Positions 49,706 through 62,126 of a stretch of DNA of 64,000 bases are shown piece after piece. The notes below the pieces were generated by a model. It was not told the DNA's origin. It worked only from the letters and a program-made list of their open reading frames with translations, and ran no database searches. Numbering within the stretch: position 1 is the stretch's first letter; each line of letters begins with the position of its first letter. Origin of the DNA: JBFWQM01 sp050249455 (lineage in GTDB: Bacteria; Pseudomonadota; Alphaproteobacteria; MPNO01; VGEU01); assembly GCA_050249455.1 (NCBI GenBank), contig JBFWQM010000004.1:1-64000 (forward strand), written 5' to 3'. The translations under genes were made by a program, and so were the position numbers.

Positions 49706-52231
49706 ATGCTGACGCGTTCGACGGGTCTGATCGACCACGATCTCGCGGCCGACGACAAGGAGGCGATGAAGCGGCGGCTGCTCGGCCACCTGCGCTTCGC
49801 CACCGGAAAGGACCACAGCCACGCCGCCCCGCGCGACTGGTTCATCGCCGCCGCCGCGGTGGTGCGCGAGACGATGGTGCAGCGCTGGTCGCCGTCCGAA
49901 GGCGACTGCTGGATGGGCAAGCGGGTGTTCTACCTGTCGATGGAGTTCCTGCCCGGCCGGCTGCTGACCGACACCTTGCGCAACCTGGGCCTCTATGACG
50001 CCTGCCGCGACGCGCTCGCCGACTTCCGGGTCGACCTGGAAGCGGTCGGCGAGTGGGAGCATGACGCGGCGCTCGGCAACGGCGGCCTCGGCCGGCTCGC
50101 CGCCTGCCTGCTCGACGCCATGGCGACCGTGGGCTACTGCGGCGGCGGCTACGGCATCCGCTTCGACTACGGCATGTTCACCCAGCGCATCGAGAACGGC
50201 TGGCAGGTCGAGTACCCCGAGCTGTGGCTGCGCAACGGCACGCCGTGGGAGTTCCCCCGCCCCGAGGTGATGTTCCCGATCCGCTTCGGCGGACGCGTCG
50301 TCGAGGCCCACGACGAGCACGACCGCACCATCCGCCAGTGGATCGACACCGACGAGGTCTCGGCGATGGCCTACGACGTGCCGGTGGTCGGTCACCGCGG
50401 CAACCAGGTCAACACGCTGCGCCTGTGGTCGGCCAAGGCGCGCGAGGAGTTCGACCTTGTCCGCTTCAACGAGGGCGATTTCGTGCGCGCGGTCGAGAAC
50501 CGCACCGCGTGGGAGAACCTGTCGCACGTCCTATACCCCAACGACGCAACGCCTGCGGGGCGCGAGCTGCGATTCAAGCAGGAGTACTTCTTCGCCAGCG
50601 CCTCGATCCAGGACATCGTCGCGCAGTTCATGCGCACCCACGATTCGATCGAGGCGCTGCCCTACCACGTCGCGATCCAGATCAACGACACCCACCCGGC
50701 GATCGCGCCGATCGAGCTGCTGCGCCTGCTGGTCGACGAGCACCGGCTCGACTTCGACCGAGCGCTCGACCTCACCCAGCGCACCTTCGGCTACACCAAC
50801 CACACGCTGATGCCGGAGGCGCTGGAAGTGTGGCCGGCGGCCTATTTCGAGCGCATGCTGCCGCGCCACCTGGAGATCGTCTACGAGGTCAACGAGCGGC
50901 TGATCCGCGAGGCGTCGCGCAACCACCCCGGCGACTTCGGGCTGTTCGAGCGCACCTCGATCATCGGCGAGGCCGGCGGCCGCCACGTGCGCATGGCGCA
51001 CATCGCCTACTTCACCAGCCATCGCATCAACGGCGTGTCGAAGGTCCACACCGAACTGATGCGCGAGACGGTGTTCAGCGACCTGCACCGGCTCTATCCC
51101 GACCGCATCGTCAACGTCACCAACGGGGTGACGCCGCGGCGCTGGCTGCACGGCTCCAACCCGCGCCTGTCGGAGCTGATCACCTCGCACATCGGCGAAG
51201 GCTGGATGACGCGACTGACCGAGCTGGAGGCGCTGGTGCCGCTCGCCGAGGACGGCGAGTTCCAGGCCGCGTTCCGCGCCGCCAAGCTCGCCAACAAGCA
51301 GCGGCTTGCCCGCCACATTGCGACCCGCTGCGCGATCTCGGTCGACCCGCACTCGATCTACGACGTCCACATCAAGCGCATCCACGAATACAAGCGCCAG
51401 CTGCTGAACGTGCTGCACGTCATCACGCGCTACCTGCGGATCAAGAACGACCCGCAGGCGGTGCGGCTGCCGCGCACCATCCTGTTCTCCGGCAAGGCGG
51501 CGCCGGGCTATGCGATGGCGAAGCTGATCATCAAGCTGATCAACGAGGTCGCGCAGGTCATCAATGCCGACCCGGCGGCGCGCCACCTGCTGAAGGTGGT
51601 GTTCCTGCCCAACTACGGCGTCAGCGAGGCGCAGCGCATCGTGCCCGCGGCCGACCTGTCGGAGCAGATCTCGACCGCCGGGACCGAGGCGTCGGGCACA
51701 GGCAACATGAAGCTGGCGCTCAACGGCGCGCTGACGATCGGCACGCTGGACGGCGCCAACATCGAGATCGGCGACGCGGTCGGCCACGAGAACATGTTCT
51801 TCTTCGGCCTGACGGTGCCGGAGATCGACGACATCCGGCTGCACGGCTACGACCCCAACCACTACATCGGCGGCGACGGCGAGCTCGACGCGGTGCTCGA
51901 CCTGATCGGCTCCGGCGTGTTCTCGCCGCGCGAGCGCGACCTGTTCCGGCCGATCGTGGATTCGCTGCGCTACGGCGACCGGTACCTGATATGCGCCGAT
52001 TACCGGGCCTACATGGCAACCCAGGACCGGGTCGACGCGCTCTACGCCGACCCGCGGGAATGGAGCCGGCGGGCGATCCTCAACGTCGCGCGCATCGGCC
52101 AGATGTCGAGCGACCGCGCCATCGCGGAATACGGCCACCTGGTATGGGGGCTTGGCCCGGACAGCCCGCGCAGCGCCCTCGCGGATCCCGGCGTCCGCCG
52201 GCAACGGCAGGAAGCCGCCGCCGGCGAATGA
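49706..52231 (+). CDS. glgP: Glycogen/maltodextrin phosphorylase
   Basis: PLP enzyme releasing glucose-1-phosphate from alpha-glucan ends; 841 residues, full length. The N-terminal KRVFYLSMEFLPGRLL and ALGNGGLGRLAACLLDAMAT blocks are typical. The PLP lysine is Lys669 in EASGTGNMKLALNGALTIGT, followed by TLDGANIEI. Together with malQ, glgX and glgA nearby it forms an alpha-glucan metabolism cluster. The 254-bp upstream spacer contains a small hairpin at 49519-49537 that may end hrpB transcription. Confidence 0.97.
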   Translation: MLTRSTGLIDHDLAADDKEAMKRRLLGHLRFATGKDHSHAAPRDWFIAAAAVVRETMVQRWSPSEGDCWMGKRVFYLSMEFLPGRLLTDTLRNLGLYDACRDALADFRVDLEAVGEWEHDAALGNGGLGRLAACLLDAMATVGYCGGGYGIRFDYGMFTQRIENGWQVEYPELWLRNGTPWEFPRPEVMFPIRFGGRVVEAHDEHDRTIRQWIDTDEVSAMAYDVPVVGHRGNQVNTLRLWSAKAREEFDLVRFNEGDFVRAVENRTAWENLSHVLYPNDATPAGRELRFKQEYFFASASIQDIVAQFMRTHDSIEALPYHVAIQINDTHPAIAPIELLRLLVDEHRLDFDRALDLTQRTFGYTNHTLMPEALEVWPAAYFERMLPRHLEIVYEVNERLIREASRNHPGDFGLFERTSIIGEAGGRHVRMAHIAYFTSHRINGVSKVHTELMRETVFSDLHRLYPDRIVNVTNGVTPRRWLHGSNPRLSELITSHIGEGWMTRLTELEALVPLAEDGEFQAAFRAAKLANKQRLARHIATRCAISVDPHSIYDVHIKRIHEYKRQLLNVLHVITRYLRIKNDPQAVRLPRTILFSGKAAPGYAMAKLIIKLINEVAQVINADPAARHLLKVVFLPNYGVSEAQRIVPAADLSEQISTAGTEASGTGNMKLALNGALTIGTLDGANIEIGDAVGHENMFFFGLTVPEIDDIRLHGYDPNHYIGGDGELDAVLDLIGSGVFSPRERDLFRPIVDSLRYGDRYLICADYRAYMATQDRVDALYADPREWSRRAILNVARIGQMSSDRAIAEYGHLVWGLGPDSPRSALADPGVRRQRQEAAAGE

Positions 52232-52256
52232 TCGGGCGGGCGCGGCGCGACCGGCC

Positions 52257-52360
52257 CTAGAGCGATATCAGATCAGGTGTGATCGAATACCGCTCTGGGT
52301 TCTTCGTTGGTCGCATTCTCTGCGGCGAACCGGATTCCACTTCGCCGGACAATGCTCTAG
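52257..52360. repeat. 104-bp MITE-like element with CTAGAGC terminal inverted repeats
   Basis: The element begins CTAGAGC (52257-52263) and ends GCTCTAG (52354-52360). The right end reads, in reverse, AGAGCATTGTCCGGCGAAGT, and the left end AGAGCGATATCAGATCAGG. Non-coding AGAGCATT-type repeats with such ends recur in alphaproteobacterial intergenic DNA. It sits precisely between the glgP stop and the stop of the next, convergent gene. Confidence 0.6.
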
Positions 52361-52782
52361 CCGGAAGAACCGGCGGCTTCAGTCTTGGCTTCCGCCGGGG
52401 CCTGCGCCTCGAGGAGCCGCGACACGCAGAGCGACGCCGCGCCGGAGATCGGCTCCTCAATGCCCGGGGGCGTCGCGAACCCGCCCTTCTCGATGATCGT
52501 GTCGCGCTCCCAGTAGGAACTCTCGCGCAGCGAGGCGAGCTGCGCGCGCGCATCCGGCCGCCCCATGAACTCGTCGACGCAGACCGCCGCGGCAAGCTCG
52601 GCGCGCGCATCGTCGGCCGCCGTCTCGGCCATGTCCCTCGCGGTGCCGCCGGTCACCCAGCCGCCGATGGTGAAACCGACGATCAAGGTCGCGACGACGC
52701 ATGCGGCGCCGGTCCAGAACACCGCCGCCTTGGATGCCCGATAGTCGTCCCAGCGTTGCTTCATCTCCGTAAAGCCAGCCAT
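52357..52782 (-). CDS. Small membrane protein, unknown
   Basis: A 141-residue protein. After a charged N-terminus (MAGFTEMKQRWDDYRASKAA) comes one transmembrane helix (about 21-43, FWTGAACVVATLIVGFTIGG). A soluble domain with two cysteines (AAVCVDEFMGRPDA and ASLCVSRLLEA) follows, probably periplasmic. The ATG at 52782 has a GGGGAG site about 9 bp upstream; the longer frame to 52854 is unlikely. Its stop overlaps the end of the MITE-like repeat. I do not recognise the family with certainty. Confidence 0.75.
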   Translation of the reverse strand: MAGFTEMKQRWDDYRASKAAVFWTGAACVVATLIVGFTIGGWVTGGTARDMAETAADDARAELAAAVCVDEFMGRPDARAQLASLRESSYWERDTIIEKGGFATPPGIEEPISGAASLCVSRLLEAQAPAEAKTEAAGSSG

Positions 52783-53041
52783 TTCCGATTTCTCCCCTTG
52801 TTCGTTCGTGTCTATGGCGTAGGGGAATTGTGGCATTGGGAGGATCAGGTTCAACGGGTCCGGAAACGCCGGGACACCAGAAATTCGACCGCACTCACGT
52901 CAATCGATTGTTATCCGGGGACATTTGCGAACAACGGTCAAATTATATTGATTGTCATTCTGAGGGTCGTCCTTACGCAATGCTACCAGTCTTCGGAAGA
53001 TTACTTATCTCGGGGCGCAAACAGGGGGGCGAGCATTTCCT

Positions 53042-55915
53042 TCAGTGGCGCCGGTCCAGAGCTTCGCGCAGCTTGGCCGCGAGCTCCGGCCGCCGGTACG
53101 GCTTGTGCAGCAGCAGCACGCCGGGATCGAGCCGGCCCTGGCTCTGCAGCGCGTTCTCGGTGTAGCCGGACGTGAACAGGACCGGCAGGTCGGGGAACAA
53201 TCGCCGCGCCGAGTCGGCCAGTTGCCGGCCGTTCATGCCGCCCGGCATCACGACATCGGTGAACAGGAGGTCGAACGGCGCATCGGCACGCAGGACCTCC
53301 AGCGCGGCCGCGCCATCGGCGACGCTGACCACGCGGTAGCCGAGGGCGCGCAGCAGTGCCGCGACGTGATCGCGCACGAGTTCGTCGTCCTCCACCAGGA
53401 GGATGCGCTCGGAGCCGCCTTCGACCGCGGCGGCGACCGCCGCGCTGCGGCGGTCGGCGTCATGGGGCGCGCGCGGCAGATAGAGCTTCACCGTCGTCCC
53501 CTGGCCCACCTCGGAATAGATCTTCACGTGGCCGCGTGACTGCTTGACGAATCCGTACACCATGCTGAGGCCGAGGCCGCTGCCGTGGCCGATCTCCTTG
53601 GTGGTGAAGAACGGCTCGAATGCGCGGGCCGCGACGGCGGCGGTCATACCGATGCCGGTATCCGATACCGCGACCAGGACGTAGGGGCCTGGGGCGACAT
53701 CGTCGTGCCAGCTGGCGTAGCTTCCGTCGAGCTGCACGTTGCTCAGCTCGACCGTGAGCCGGCCGCCGTCTGGCATCGCGTCGCGCGCATTGAGGCAGAG
53801 GTTGAGCAGCGCGCTCTCCAGCTGCGCCGGGTCGACGACCGCCCGCCACAGGCCCTCGCCGCGCGCCATGACCATCTGGACGTGCTCGCCCAGGGTCCGC
53901 TGCAGCAGCGTGCCCATGCCGGCGACCAGAGCGTCGACGTCGGTAACCTGCGGCGCCAGCGGCTGGCGGCGCGCAAAGGCGAGCAGATGGCGGGTCAGGT
54001 CGGCGCCGCGCTCTGCGGCATTGCGCGTCATTTCGGCGAAACGCGCCAGCGCCGGCGTGTCGGCCAGCGCCTCGCCGAGAAGCTCGGCGTTGCCCAGGAT
54101 GACCGTCAGAAGGTTGTTGAAGTCGTGCGCGACGCCGCCGGTGAGCTCGCCGATCGCGCTCAGCCGCTCGGACTGCGTCAGCCGCGCCGCTAGGCGGCGG
54201 CTGTCGAGCATGCGCCCGATGTGGGCCGCGACCGCCGAGACCATGGCGACCTCCTCGGCCAGGAACGGCTTGTCCGTGCCGGCGATCTCGGGCAGCGGCG
54301 CCGGGTAGCCGATCTCGACGAAGCCGGCCGCGTCGCTGCCGGCGGCGATCGGCACGCGCAGCGCGGCAGCAGGCTCCCGCCACGCGTCGCATCGGTACTC
54401 GGCGCCTTCGACCTGCACCCAGGCAACGGCAAGGTCGTCGCGCAGCAGCGCCTGCGGCAGGACGCGCGCGACCTCGCGGCAGATGTCCTCGACCGACCTG
54501 GTGTAGTCCGACGTGAGGTCAAGCACGCGATAGAGGCAGCGCAGCTCCTTGACGCGTTCGCGCAGGCTCTCGAAGGTGCGGGTGCGATCGATGGCGATCG
54601 CGACGAGGTGCGCGAAGCGCCCCATCAGCCCCACCTCGCCCTCCCTGGGCGCACGCGGCTCGCGGTAGTAAAGGGCGAAGCTGGCGAGCACGTCGCCGGC
54701 GGCATTCTTCACCGGCACCGACCAGCACGCCCGCAGGCCGTGCGCGCGCGCCAGTTCGCGAAACGGGTCCCACAAGGGATCGGTGTCGATGTCGGCGACG
54801 ACGACCGCCTCCCCCCGATGCATCGCGGTGCCGCAGGACCCCATGCCGGGTCCAATCGTCATGCCGTCGATCGCCGCATTGTAGGAATCGGGCAGACGCG
54901 GCGCCGCCCCGTGGCGCACGCGGCCGCTTTCTGCGTCTAGCAGCAGCACCGACGCCGTCGCGCCGTCGGCGAACGCCTCGATCGCCAGCACGATGCGTTC
55001 CAGCACCGCCGGCAGCGGTGCGCCCGCCGCCACCATCTCGAGCACCTCGGCGTCGGAGGCGCGCAACGCGGCGTTGCGCTGCCGCGTGCTGACATCGCGG
55101 AAGCTGATCACCGCGCCGCCGACCGCGCCGGAATCGTCGCGCAGCGGCGAGCAGACGCAGAACACCGGAAACGCCCTTCCGTCGCGGCGACGGAACGTCG
55201 CGTCGGCGACCTGGCGCGGCTGGCCGTCGCGCAGCGTCAGGCGGATCGCGCTTTCGGTGTCGCCCGGGCCGCGGGCGTCCAGCAGTTCCGAATGCTTGCC
55301 GACCACATCCTGCTCGTCCCAGCCCAGCATCTCGCCGGCCGCCGGGTTCTGCCGCAGCACCCGACCCGCGGCATCCACCATCTGGATGCCGACGGCGATC
55401 GAGCTAACGATCAGGTCGCTCTGCCGTCGCGCCGCCGCGAGCGCCTGCTCGCCGCGCTTGCGCGAGTCGATGTCCTGGAAGGCGCCCTGGACCTCGACGA
55501 TCCGACCGGCGGCGTCGCGCACCGCCTCGCCCCCCACATGCACCCACAGGCGGCGGCCGCGGGCGGTGACGATCTCCAGCTCCAGATCGTAGGGCGTGCC
55601 GTCGCGGGCGCAGGCCTCGAAGCAGGCGCGCAGGCGCGCACGCCATTCCGGCGCGTAGAAGGCGATCGCCTCCTCGATCGCCGGTACATGGCCGGCGGCA
55701 ACTTCGTGGATCGCGCAGACCTCGTCCGACCAGTCGACCCGGCCGGTGGCCATGTCGACCGACCAGCCGCCGATCCGCCCCACGCGCCCGGCGACGCGCA
55801 GCAGCATCTCCGCCCGTCGCAGCCGGTCGCCGCCGTCCGGGCGGTCGGTCCCGACGGCACGCGGCGAGGGAATTTCCGTCATCTGCGCCCCGGCAACCTC
55901 GTCTGCAAGCCCCAT
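53042..55915 (-). CDS. Hybrid sensor histidine kinase (PAS-PAS-GAF-GAF-HisKA-HATPase-REC)
   Basis: A 957-residue soluble kinase. Two PAS domains (about 45-160 and 165-285) precede a GAF domain (about 300-455) and a second GAF-like segment (about 470-580). HisKA carries His597 in GGVAHDFNNLLTVILGNAEL, followed by a HATPase with FFTTKEIGHGSGLGLSMV. The C-terminal receiver has Asp887 in LLFTDVVMPGGMNG. No transmembrane helix is visible. It lies inside the glycogen gene cluster, 40 bp downstream of the malQ stop on the opposite side of glgP, but no direct evidence ties it to glycogen control. Confidence 0.92.
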   Translation of the reverse strand: MGLADEVAGAQMTEIPSPRAVGTDRPDGGDRLRRAEMLLRVAGRVGRIGGWSVDMATGRVDWSDEVCAIHEVAAGHVPAIEEAIAFYAPEWRARLRACFEACARDGTPYDLELEIVTARGRRLWVHVGGEAVRDAAGRIVEVQGAFQDIDSRKRGEQALAAARRQSDLIVSSIAVGIQMVDAAGRVLRQNPAAGEMLGWDEQDVVGKHSELLDARGPGDTESAIRLTLRDGQPRQVADATFRRRDGRAFPVFCVCSPLRDDSGAVGGAVISFRDVSTRQRNAALRASDAEVLEMVAAGAPLPAVLERIVLAIEAFADGATASVLLLDAESGRVRHGAAPRLPDSYNAAIDGMTIGPGMGSCGTAMHRGEAVVVADIDTDPLWDPFRELARAHGLRACWSVPVKNAAGDVLASFALYYREPRAPREGEVGLMGRFAHLVAIAIDRTRTFESLRERVKELRCLYRVLDLTSDYTRSVEDICREVARVLPQALLRDDLAVAWVQVEGAEYRCDAWREPAAALRVPIAAGSDAAGFVEIGYPAPLPEIAGTDKPFLAEEVAMVSAVAAHIGRMLDSRRLAARLTQSERLSAIGELTGGVAHDFNNLLTVILGNAELLGEALADTPALARFAEMTRNAAERGADLTRHLLAFARRQPLAPQVTDVDALVAGMGTLLQRTLGEHVQMVMARGEGLWRAVVDPAQLESALLNLCLNARDAMPDGGRLTVELSNVQLDGSYASWHDDVAPGPYVLVAVSDTGIGMTAAVAARAFEPFFTTKEIGHGSGLGLSMVYGFVKQSRGHVKIYSEVGQGTTVKLYLPRAPHDADRRSAAVAAAVEGGSERILLVEDDELVRDHVAALLRALGYRVVSVADGAAALEVLRADAPFDLLFTDVVMPGGMNGRQLADSARRLFPDLPVLFTSGYTENALQSQGRLDPGVLLLHKPYRRPELAAKLREALDRRH

Positions 55916-55955
55916 CCGACAGTAAAGCCAGATTAATGCAAACGAATGGTTGCGA

Positions 55956-58100
55956 TCAGCCGGACTCGCGGGGCCGCGGCCGGTCGCGGCCGATTACCGC
56001 GGCCATGCCGGCGATCACTGGATGGGACGCCACCGCCTCGACCGGCGGATCGATCTTACGCCGCCAGTTCGGGTGCTGATCGGTCGTGCCGGGGACATTG
56101 ACCTGCGCCACCTCGCCGACCAGGTCGGCGAGGTCGACCGCGAACAGGATCGCCGGCGTGCGGGCGAGGAAGGCGTGCAGCGCCTCGACCAGCGCCGGCG
56201 TGGCTTCCTCCGGCGCGTCCGGGTGGTCCGGCGCCAGCAGGCCCGCCTGCTTCAAAGCCTGGACGAGGCCGGCGCGGTCGCGCAGCCGCTGCGACCGCAC
56301 GTCGGCCGCCACCGCGGCGTCCGGGAACAGCCCCAGGCGATCACGCACATCGATGTCGATCGACCGCCAATAGGCGGGGAGCGTCGCCAGGTCGTGGGTG
56401 GAGATCGTGACCATGGCGCCGCGCGGGTAGTGCTCGGGCGGCTTGTAGTGGCTCGGACCGTCCATCTCGAAGATCGCCAAGCGATACGACAGGACGCGCG
56501 CCTCCGCCAGCGCCGTGCGGATCTCCGGCGGCACGGTGCCGAGATCCTCGCCGATCACCATGCAGCGCGCGCGCACGCTTTCCAGCGCGACGATGCCCAG
56601 CAGGTCCTCGAACGGATAGCGCACGTAGCAGCCGGCGTCGGCGCGCACGCCGTGCGGCAGCCAATACAGCCGCATCAGGCTCATCACGTGGTCGATGCGC
56701 AGCGCGCCGGCGTGGCGCATGTTGGCACGCACCGTCGCGACGAACGGCGCATAGGCCGCCTCGCGCAGCGCCAGCGGGTCGAACGGCGGCAGGCCCCAGT
56801 CCTGGCCGAGGCGGTTCCAGTCGTCGGGCGGCGCACCGGTGGACACCGCCTTGGCGTAGGCCGCCTGGCAGGCCCACGTCTCCGCGCCGCCGCCGTCCGC
56901 GCCGAGCGCGAGGTCGCGATAGAGCCCGACCGGCATCCCCGCGGCGCGCGCCCGCGCCGCGGCCGCCCCAAGCTGGCGGTCCGCCTGCCACTGCAGCCAG
57001 GCATGGTAGCCGATGCGGTCGGCGGCCTCGGCGGCGAACGCGCGCACCGCCGGCGACTCGGGGTCGCGGAACTCGGGCGGCCAGGCCGGCCAGCCGCCGC
57101 GGTCGCGGAAGCGCTCCGCCAGCGCTTCGAACAGGCAGAGCCGGTCGAGGGCGGCGCCCCGCTCCGCGCGGAAACGCGCGAAGTCGGGATCGGCGCTCCA
57201 GCGCGGCAGCCCCGCACGGTACAGCGCCTCGAGCGCCGGCAGCTTGGCCGCCGCGACGCCGGGGAAGTCCACCAGGCCCGCCGCGCGCAGCGCCGCCAGC
57301 CGCCCCTCGTCGGGCTGCGCCGCCGCACAGCCGGCGTAGCCTTCGATCGCCGACGGGTCGATCGACAGCACGTCCAGGAAGCCGCGGTGCGACGGCGCGT
57401 AGGGGCTGGCATGCGCGGGGTTGGTCGGGAACCGCTCGTGCAGCGGGTTGAGCCCGACGAACGATGCCCCCAGCCCTCCGGCCGCATCGGCGAACGCGGC
57501 GAGGTCGCTGAAGTCGCCGACCCCCCAGTTGCGCGCCGACCTGAGGCCGTAGAGCTGGATCGCAAGGCCCCACAGCCGCGCCCCGTCCTCGGCCGCCGGC
57601 GGCAGGTAGGCGGCGTGCGGAACGACGATCAATGCGGCCTCGACCGCGATGCCAAGGCCGTCCAGGCCGACGCGGTGATAGCCGAGCGGCGGCGTGACCG
57701 GCAGCTCGAACCGCCGCCGCTCGACGGTTGCGCCGTCGATCTCGCGCGTCCCTTCGACCGGCAGCGAGTCGATGCGCACCGACCCGAACCGGCTGCCGCC
57801 GTCCTCCGTCCGAAGGGTCCAGGCCAGCACGACGCCGCCGAGCGCGGCCGGTATCGACAGCGGCAGGACGATGGGGGAATCCGATCGCAGCACCAGCACG
57901 GGCGGCAGCGGCCGCCGCCACGGCCGTTCCTCCAGCGCGCGCAGGCTCGCCGCCGCCTGGTCGTCGTCGGCCGCCGGCAGGCCCATGGCGCCGAGGACGG
58001 CGCGAACCACTTCGGCCGGCGACGATTGCGGCCGGTCCCAGGCGTCCCGGTAGTCCGGCGTCACGCCGGCGGCATGGCACAGTTGCGCGAGTATTTCCAT
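55956..58100 (-). CDS. malQ: 4-alpha-glucanotransferase (amylomaltase)
   Basis: GH77 enzyme of 714 residues that transfers maltosyl units between alpha-1,4-glucans. LRIDHVMSLMRLYWLP and VIGEDLGTVP carry the catalytic Asp and Glu, and RNWGVGDFSDLAAFADAAGG with FVGLNPLHERFP marks the GH77 fold. The N-terminal 140 residues are an extension found in the larger bacterial forms. It begins 5 bp after the glgX stop and is cotranscribed with it. Confidence 0.95.
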   Translation of the reverse strand: MEILAQLCHAAGVTPDYRDAWDRPQSSPAEVVRAVLGAMGLPAADDDQAAASLRALEERPWRRPLPPVLVLRSDSPIVLPLSIPAALGGVVLAWTLRTEDGGSRFGSVRIDSLPVEGTREIDGATVERRRFELPVTPPLGYHRVGLDGLGIAVEAALIVVPHAAYLPPAAEDGARLWGLAIQLYGLRSARNWGVGDFSDLAAFADAAGGLGASFVGLNPLHERFPTNPAHASPYAPSHRGFLDVLSIDPSAIEGYAGCAAAQPDEGRLAALRAAGLVDFPGVAAAKLPALEALYRAGLPRWSADPDFARFRAERGAALDRLCLFEALAERFRDRGGWPAWPPEFRDPESPAVRAFAAEAADRIGYHAWLQWQADRQLGAAAARARAAGMPVGLYRDLALGADGGGAETWACQAAYAKAVSTGAPPDDWNRLGQDWGLPPFDPLALREAAYAPFVATVRANMRHAGALRIDHVMSLMRLYWLPHGVRADAGCYVRYPFEDLLGIVALESVRARCMVIGEDLGTVPPEIRTALAEARVLSYRLAIFEMDGPSHYKPPEHYPRGAMVTISTHDLATLPAYWRSIDIDVRDRLGLFPDAAVAADVRSQRLRDRAGLVQALKQAGLLAPDHPDAPEEATPALVEALHAFLARTPAILFAVDLADLVGEVAQVNVPGTTDQHPNWRRKIDPPVEAVASHPVIAGMAAVIGRDRPRPRESG

Positions 58101-58105
58101 GGAGG

Positions 58106-60277
<2,172 letters not shown>

Positions 60278-60525
60278 CGGCGACGGTCGTGGACGGCGGG
60301 ACGCGTCATGCCGCGGCGCTCGCGGTGCGGGACAGTGCTGCTCATCGCCCCTTCGTCATGAAGGCCTTGCGCGCGCGATCTTCAAGCCGAGACCGGCGGA
60401 ACGTGCGCCCTGAAAAGACGGTCGGACATGATCCATATCAACGCCGCGTTAACAAGCTGGTAAGATAAATTTCCTAAACAGGGCGACACGTCCGGGGCTG
60501 GGGGCAAACAGTCTAAGGACGCATC

Positions 60526-62052
60526 ATGCGCCTCCTCTTCGTCGCGTCTGAGATCTATCCGCTGGCCAAGACGGGCGGTCTGGCCGATGTCGCGGCCTCG
60601 CTTCCCGTGGCGCTGGCCGAGGCCGGCGTCGACGTGCGGCTGATGCTGCCCGGCTACCCGTCGGCGATGGACACTGCGATCCCGACCGGTCGATCCGTGG
60701 CGATCGGCGACCCGCTGGCGGTCGGCGAGACGCGGCTGATCGAGGCGGTGACCCCGCATGGCGGGCTGACGGTATGGCTGGTCGATTGCCCGTCGCTGTA
60801 CCGGCGCGGCGGCGGCCCCTACCAGGACGACGGCAGCACCGACTGGCCGGACAACCACCTTCGCTTCGCGCTGCTGTCGCACGCCGCCGCGCGCGTCGCG
60901 CTGGGTCAGGCCGGCGAGGCGTGGCGGCCGGACGTCGTCCATGCCCATGACTGGCAGACCGGGCTGGTGCCGGCGCTCCTCGCCGCCGCGGGGCCTCAGC
61001 GGCCGCAGACGCTGTTCACCATCCATAACGTCGCGTTCCAGGGCAATTTTCCGGCCGAGACGTTCCCGCGGCTCGGCCTGCCGCCGTGGATGTTCTCCGC
61101 CGACGGGGTGGAGTTCTACGGCCAGGTGTCGTTCCTGAAGGCCGGCCTGCGCTATGCCGACAAGCTGACCACCGTCAGCCCGACCTACGCGCACGAGATC
61201 CTGACCCCGGAATACGGCTGCGGCCTGGAAGGCGTGCTGCAGTCGCGGGCGGCCGACCTCGTCGGCATCCTCAACGGTGTCGACTACGGCCTGTGGTCGC
61301 CCGACGACCGCCGACACGTCCCGGCGCCCTATTCGACGCGCGACATGGCCGGAAAGTCCGCGTGCAAGGCCGCGTTGCAGAACGAACTCGGCCTTGAGCC
61401 GTCGCCCGACGCGCCGCTGTTCGTCTTCGTCAACCGGCTGACCGAGCAGAAGATGGCCGACGCGCTGCCCGACGCGGTGCCCGCGGTCTGCGCCCAGGGC
61501 GGCCAGCTCGCCGTGTTCGGGCGCGGCGACGCGTCGATCGAGGCGCGGCTGACGGCCGCCGCCGCCCGCTTCCCCGGGCGCGCCGCGGTGCGGATCGGCT
61601 ACGACGAAGGCTTCGCCCGCCGGATGACCGCGGGCGGCGATTCCTCGCTGGTGCCGTCGCGGTTCGAGCCGTGCGGGCTGACCCAGCTCTATGCGATGCG
61701 CTTCGGCGCCATCCCGGTGGTCAGCCGGGTCGGCGGCCTGTCCGACACGGTGACGGATGCCGACGACGGGGCGATCAGCGCCGGAACGGCCACCGGCGTG
61801 GTCTTCAACGAGGTCCGGCCCGACGGCCTGATCGCCGCCATCGGGCGCGCCGGCGACCTCTACCGCCGGCACGAATCGTGGCGGCGCGTGCAGCAGAGCG
61901 CCATGACGGTGGACTTCGGTTGGGGCCGGTCGGCCGCCCGCTACCTGGAGATCTACACCGCGCTCGCCGGCCACCCGCGTGCGGAGGCGCCGGCTCCGGA
62001 TGCCCGGCCACCGCGCGAGGCGCCGGCCGAGGCCCGCCGCGCCCGCGCCTAG
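60526..62052 (+). CDS. glgA: Glycogen synthase (ADP-glucose type)
   Basis: GT5 synthase of 508 residues extending alpha-1,4-glucan from ADP-glucose. The substrate-binding KTGGLADV (Lys15) lies in MRLLFVASEIYPLAKTGG, FTIHNVAFQGNFP is in the N-domain, and the catalytic Glu lies in PSRFEPCGLTQLYAMRFGA. The C-terminal tail (about 480-508, Ala/Pro/Arg-rich) is extra. The upstream spacer has an A/T-rich stretch at about 60440-60480 that may hold the divergent promoters. glgB and glgC are not in the window. Confidence 0.97.
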   Translation: MRLLFVASEIYPLAKTGGLADVAASLPVALAEAGVDVRLMLPGYPSAMDTAIPTGRSVAIGDPLAVGETRLIEAVTPHGGLTVWLVDCPSLYRRGGGPYQDDGSTDWPDNHLRFALLSHAAARVALGQAGEAWRPDVVHAHDWQTGLVPALLAAAGPQRPQTLFTIHNVAFQGNFPAETFPRLGLPPWMFSADGVEFYGQVSFLKAGLRYADKLTTVSPTYAHEILTPEYGCGLEGVLQSRAADLVGILNGVDYGLWSPDDRRHVPAPYSTRDMAGKSACKAALQNELGLEPSPDAPLFVFVNRLTEQKMADALPDAVPAVCAQGGQLAVFGRGDASIEARLTAAAARFPGRAAVRIGYDEGFARRMTAGGDSSLVPSRFEPCGLTQLYAMRFGAIPVVSRVGGLSDTVTDADDGAISAGTATGVVFNEVRPDGLIAAIGRAGDLYRRHESWRRVQQSAMTVDFGWGRSAARYLEIYTALAGHPRAEAPAPDARPPREAPAEARRARA

Positions 62053-62126
62053 CGATCGTCACAAGACAAGCGCGCCGCGATCGACCACAATCCCCCCGTA
62101 TTGGGGCGGGACAGTCAGCGTACGGC

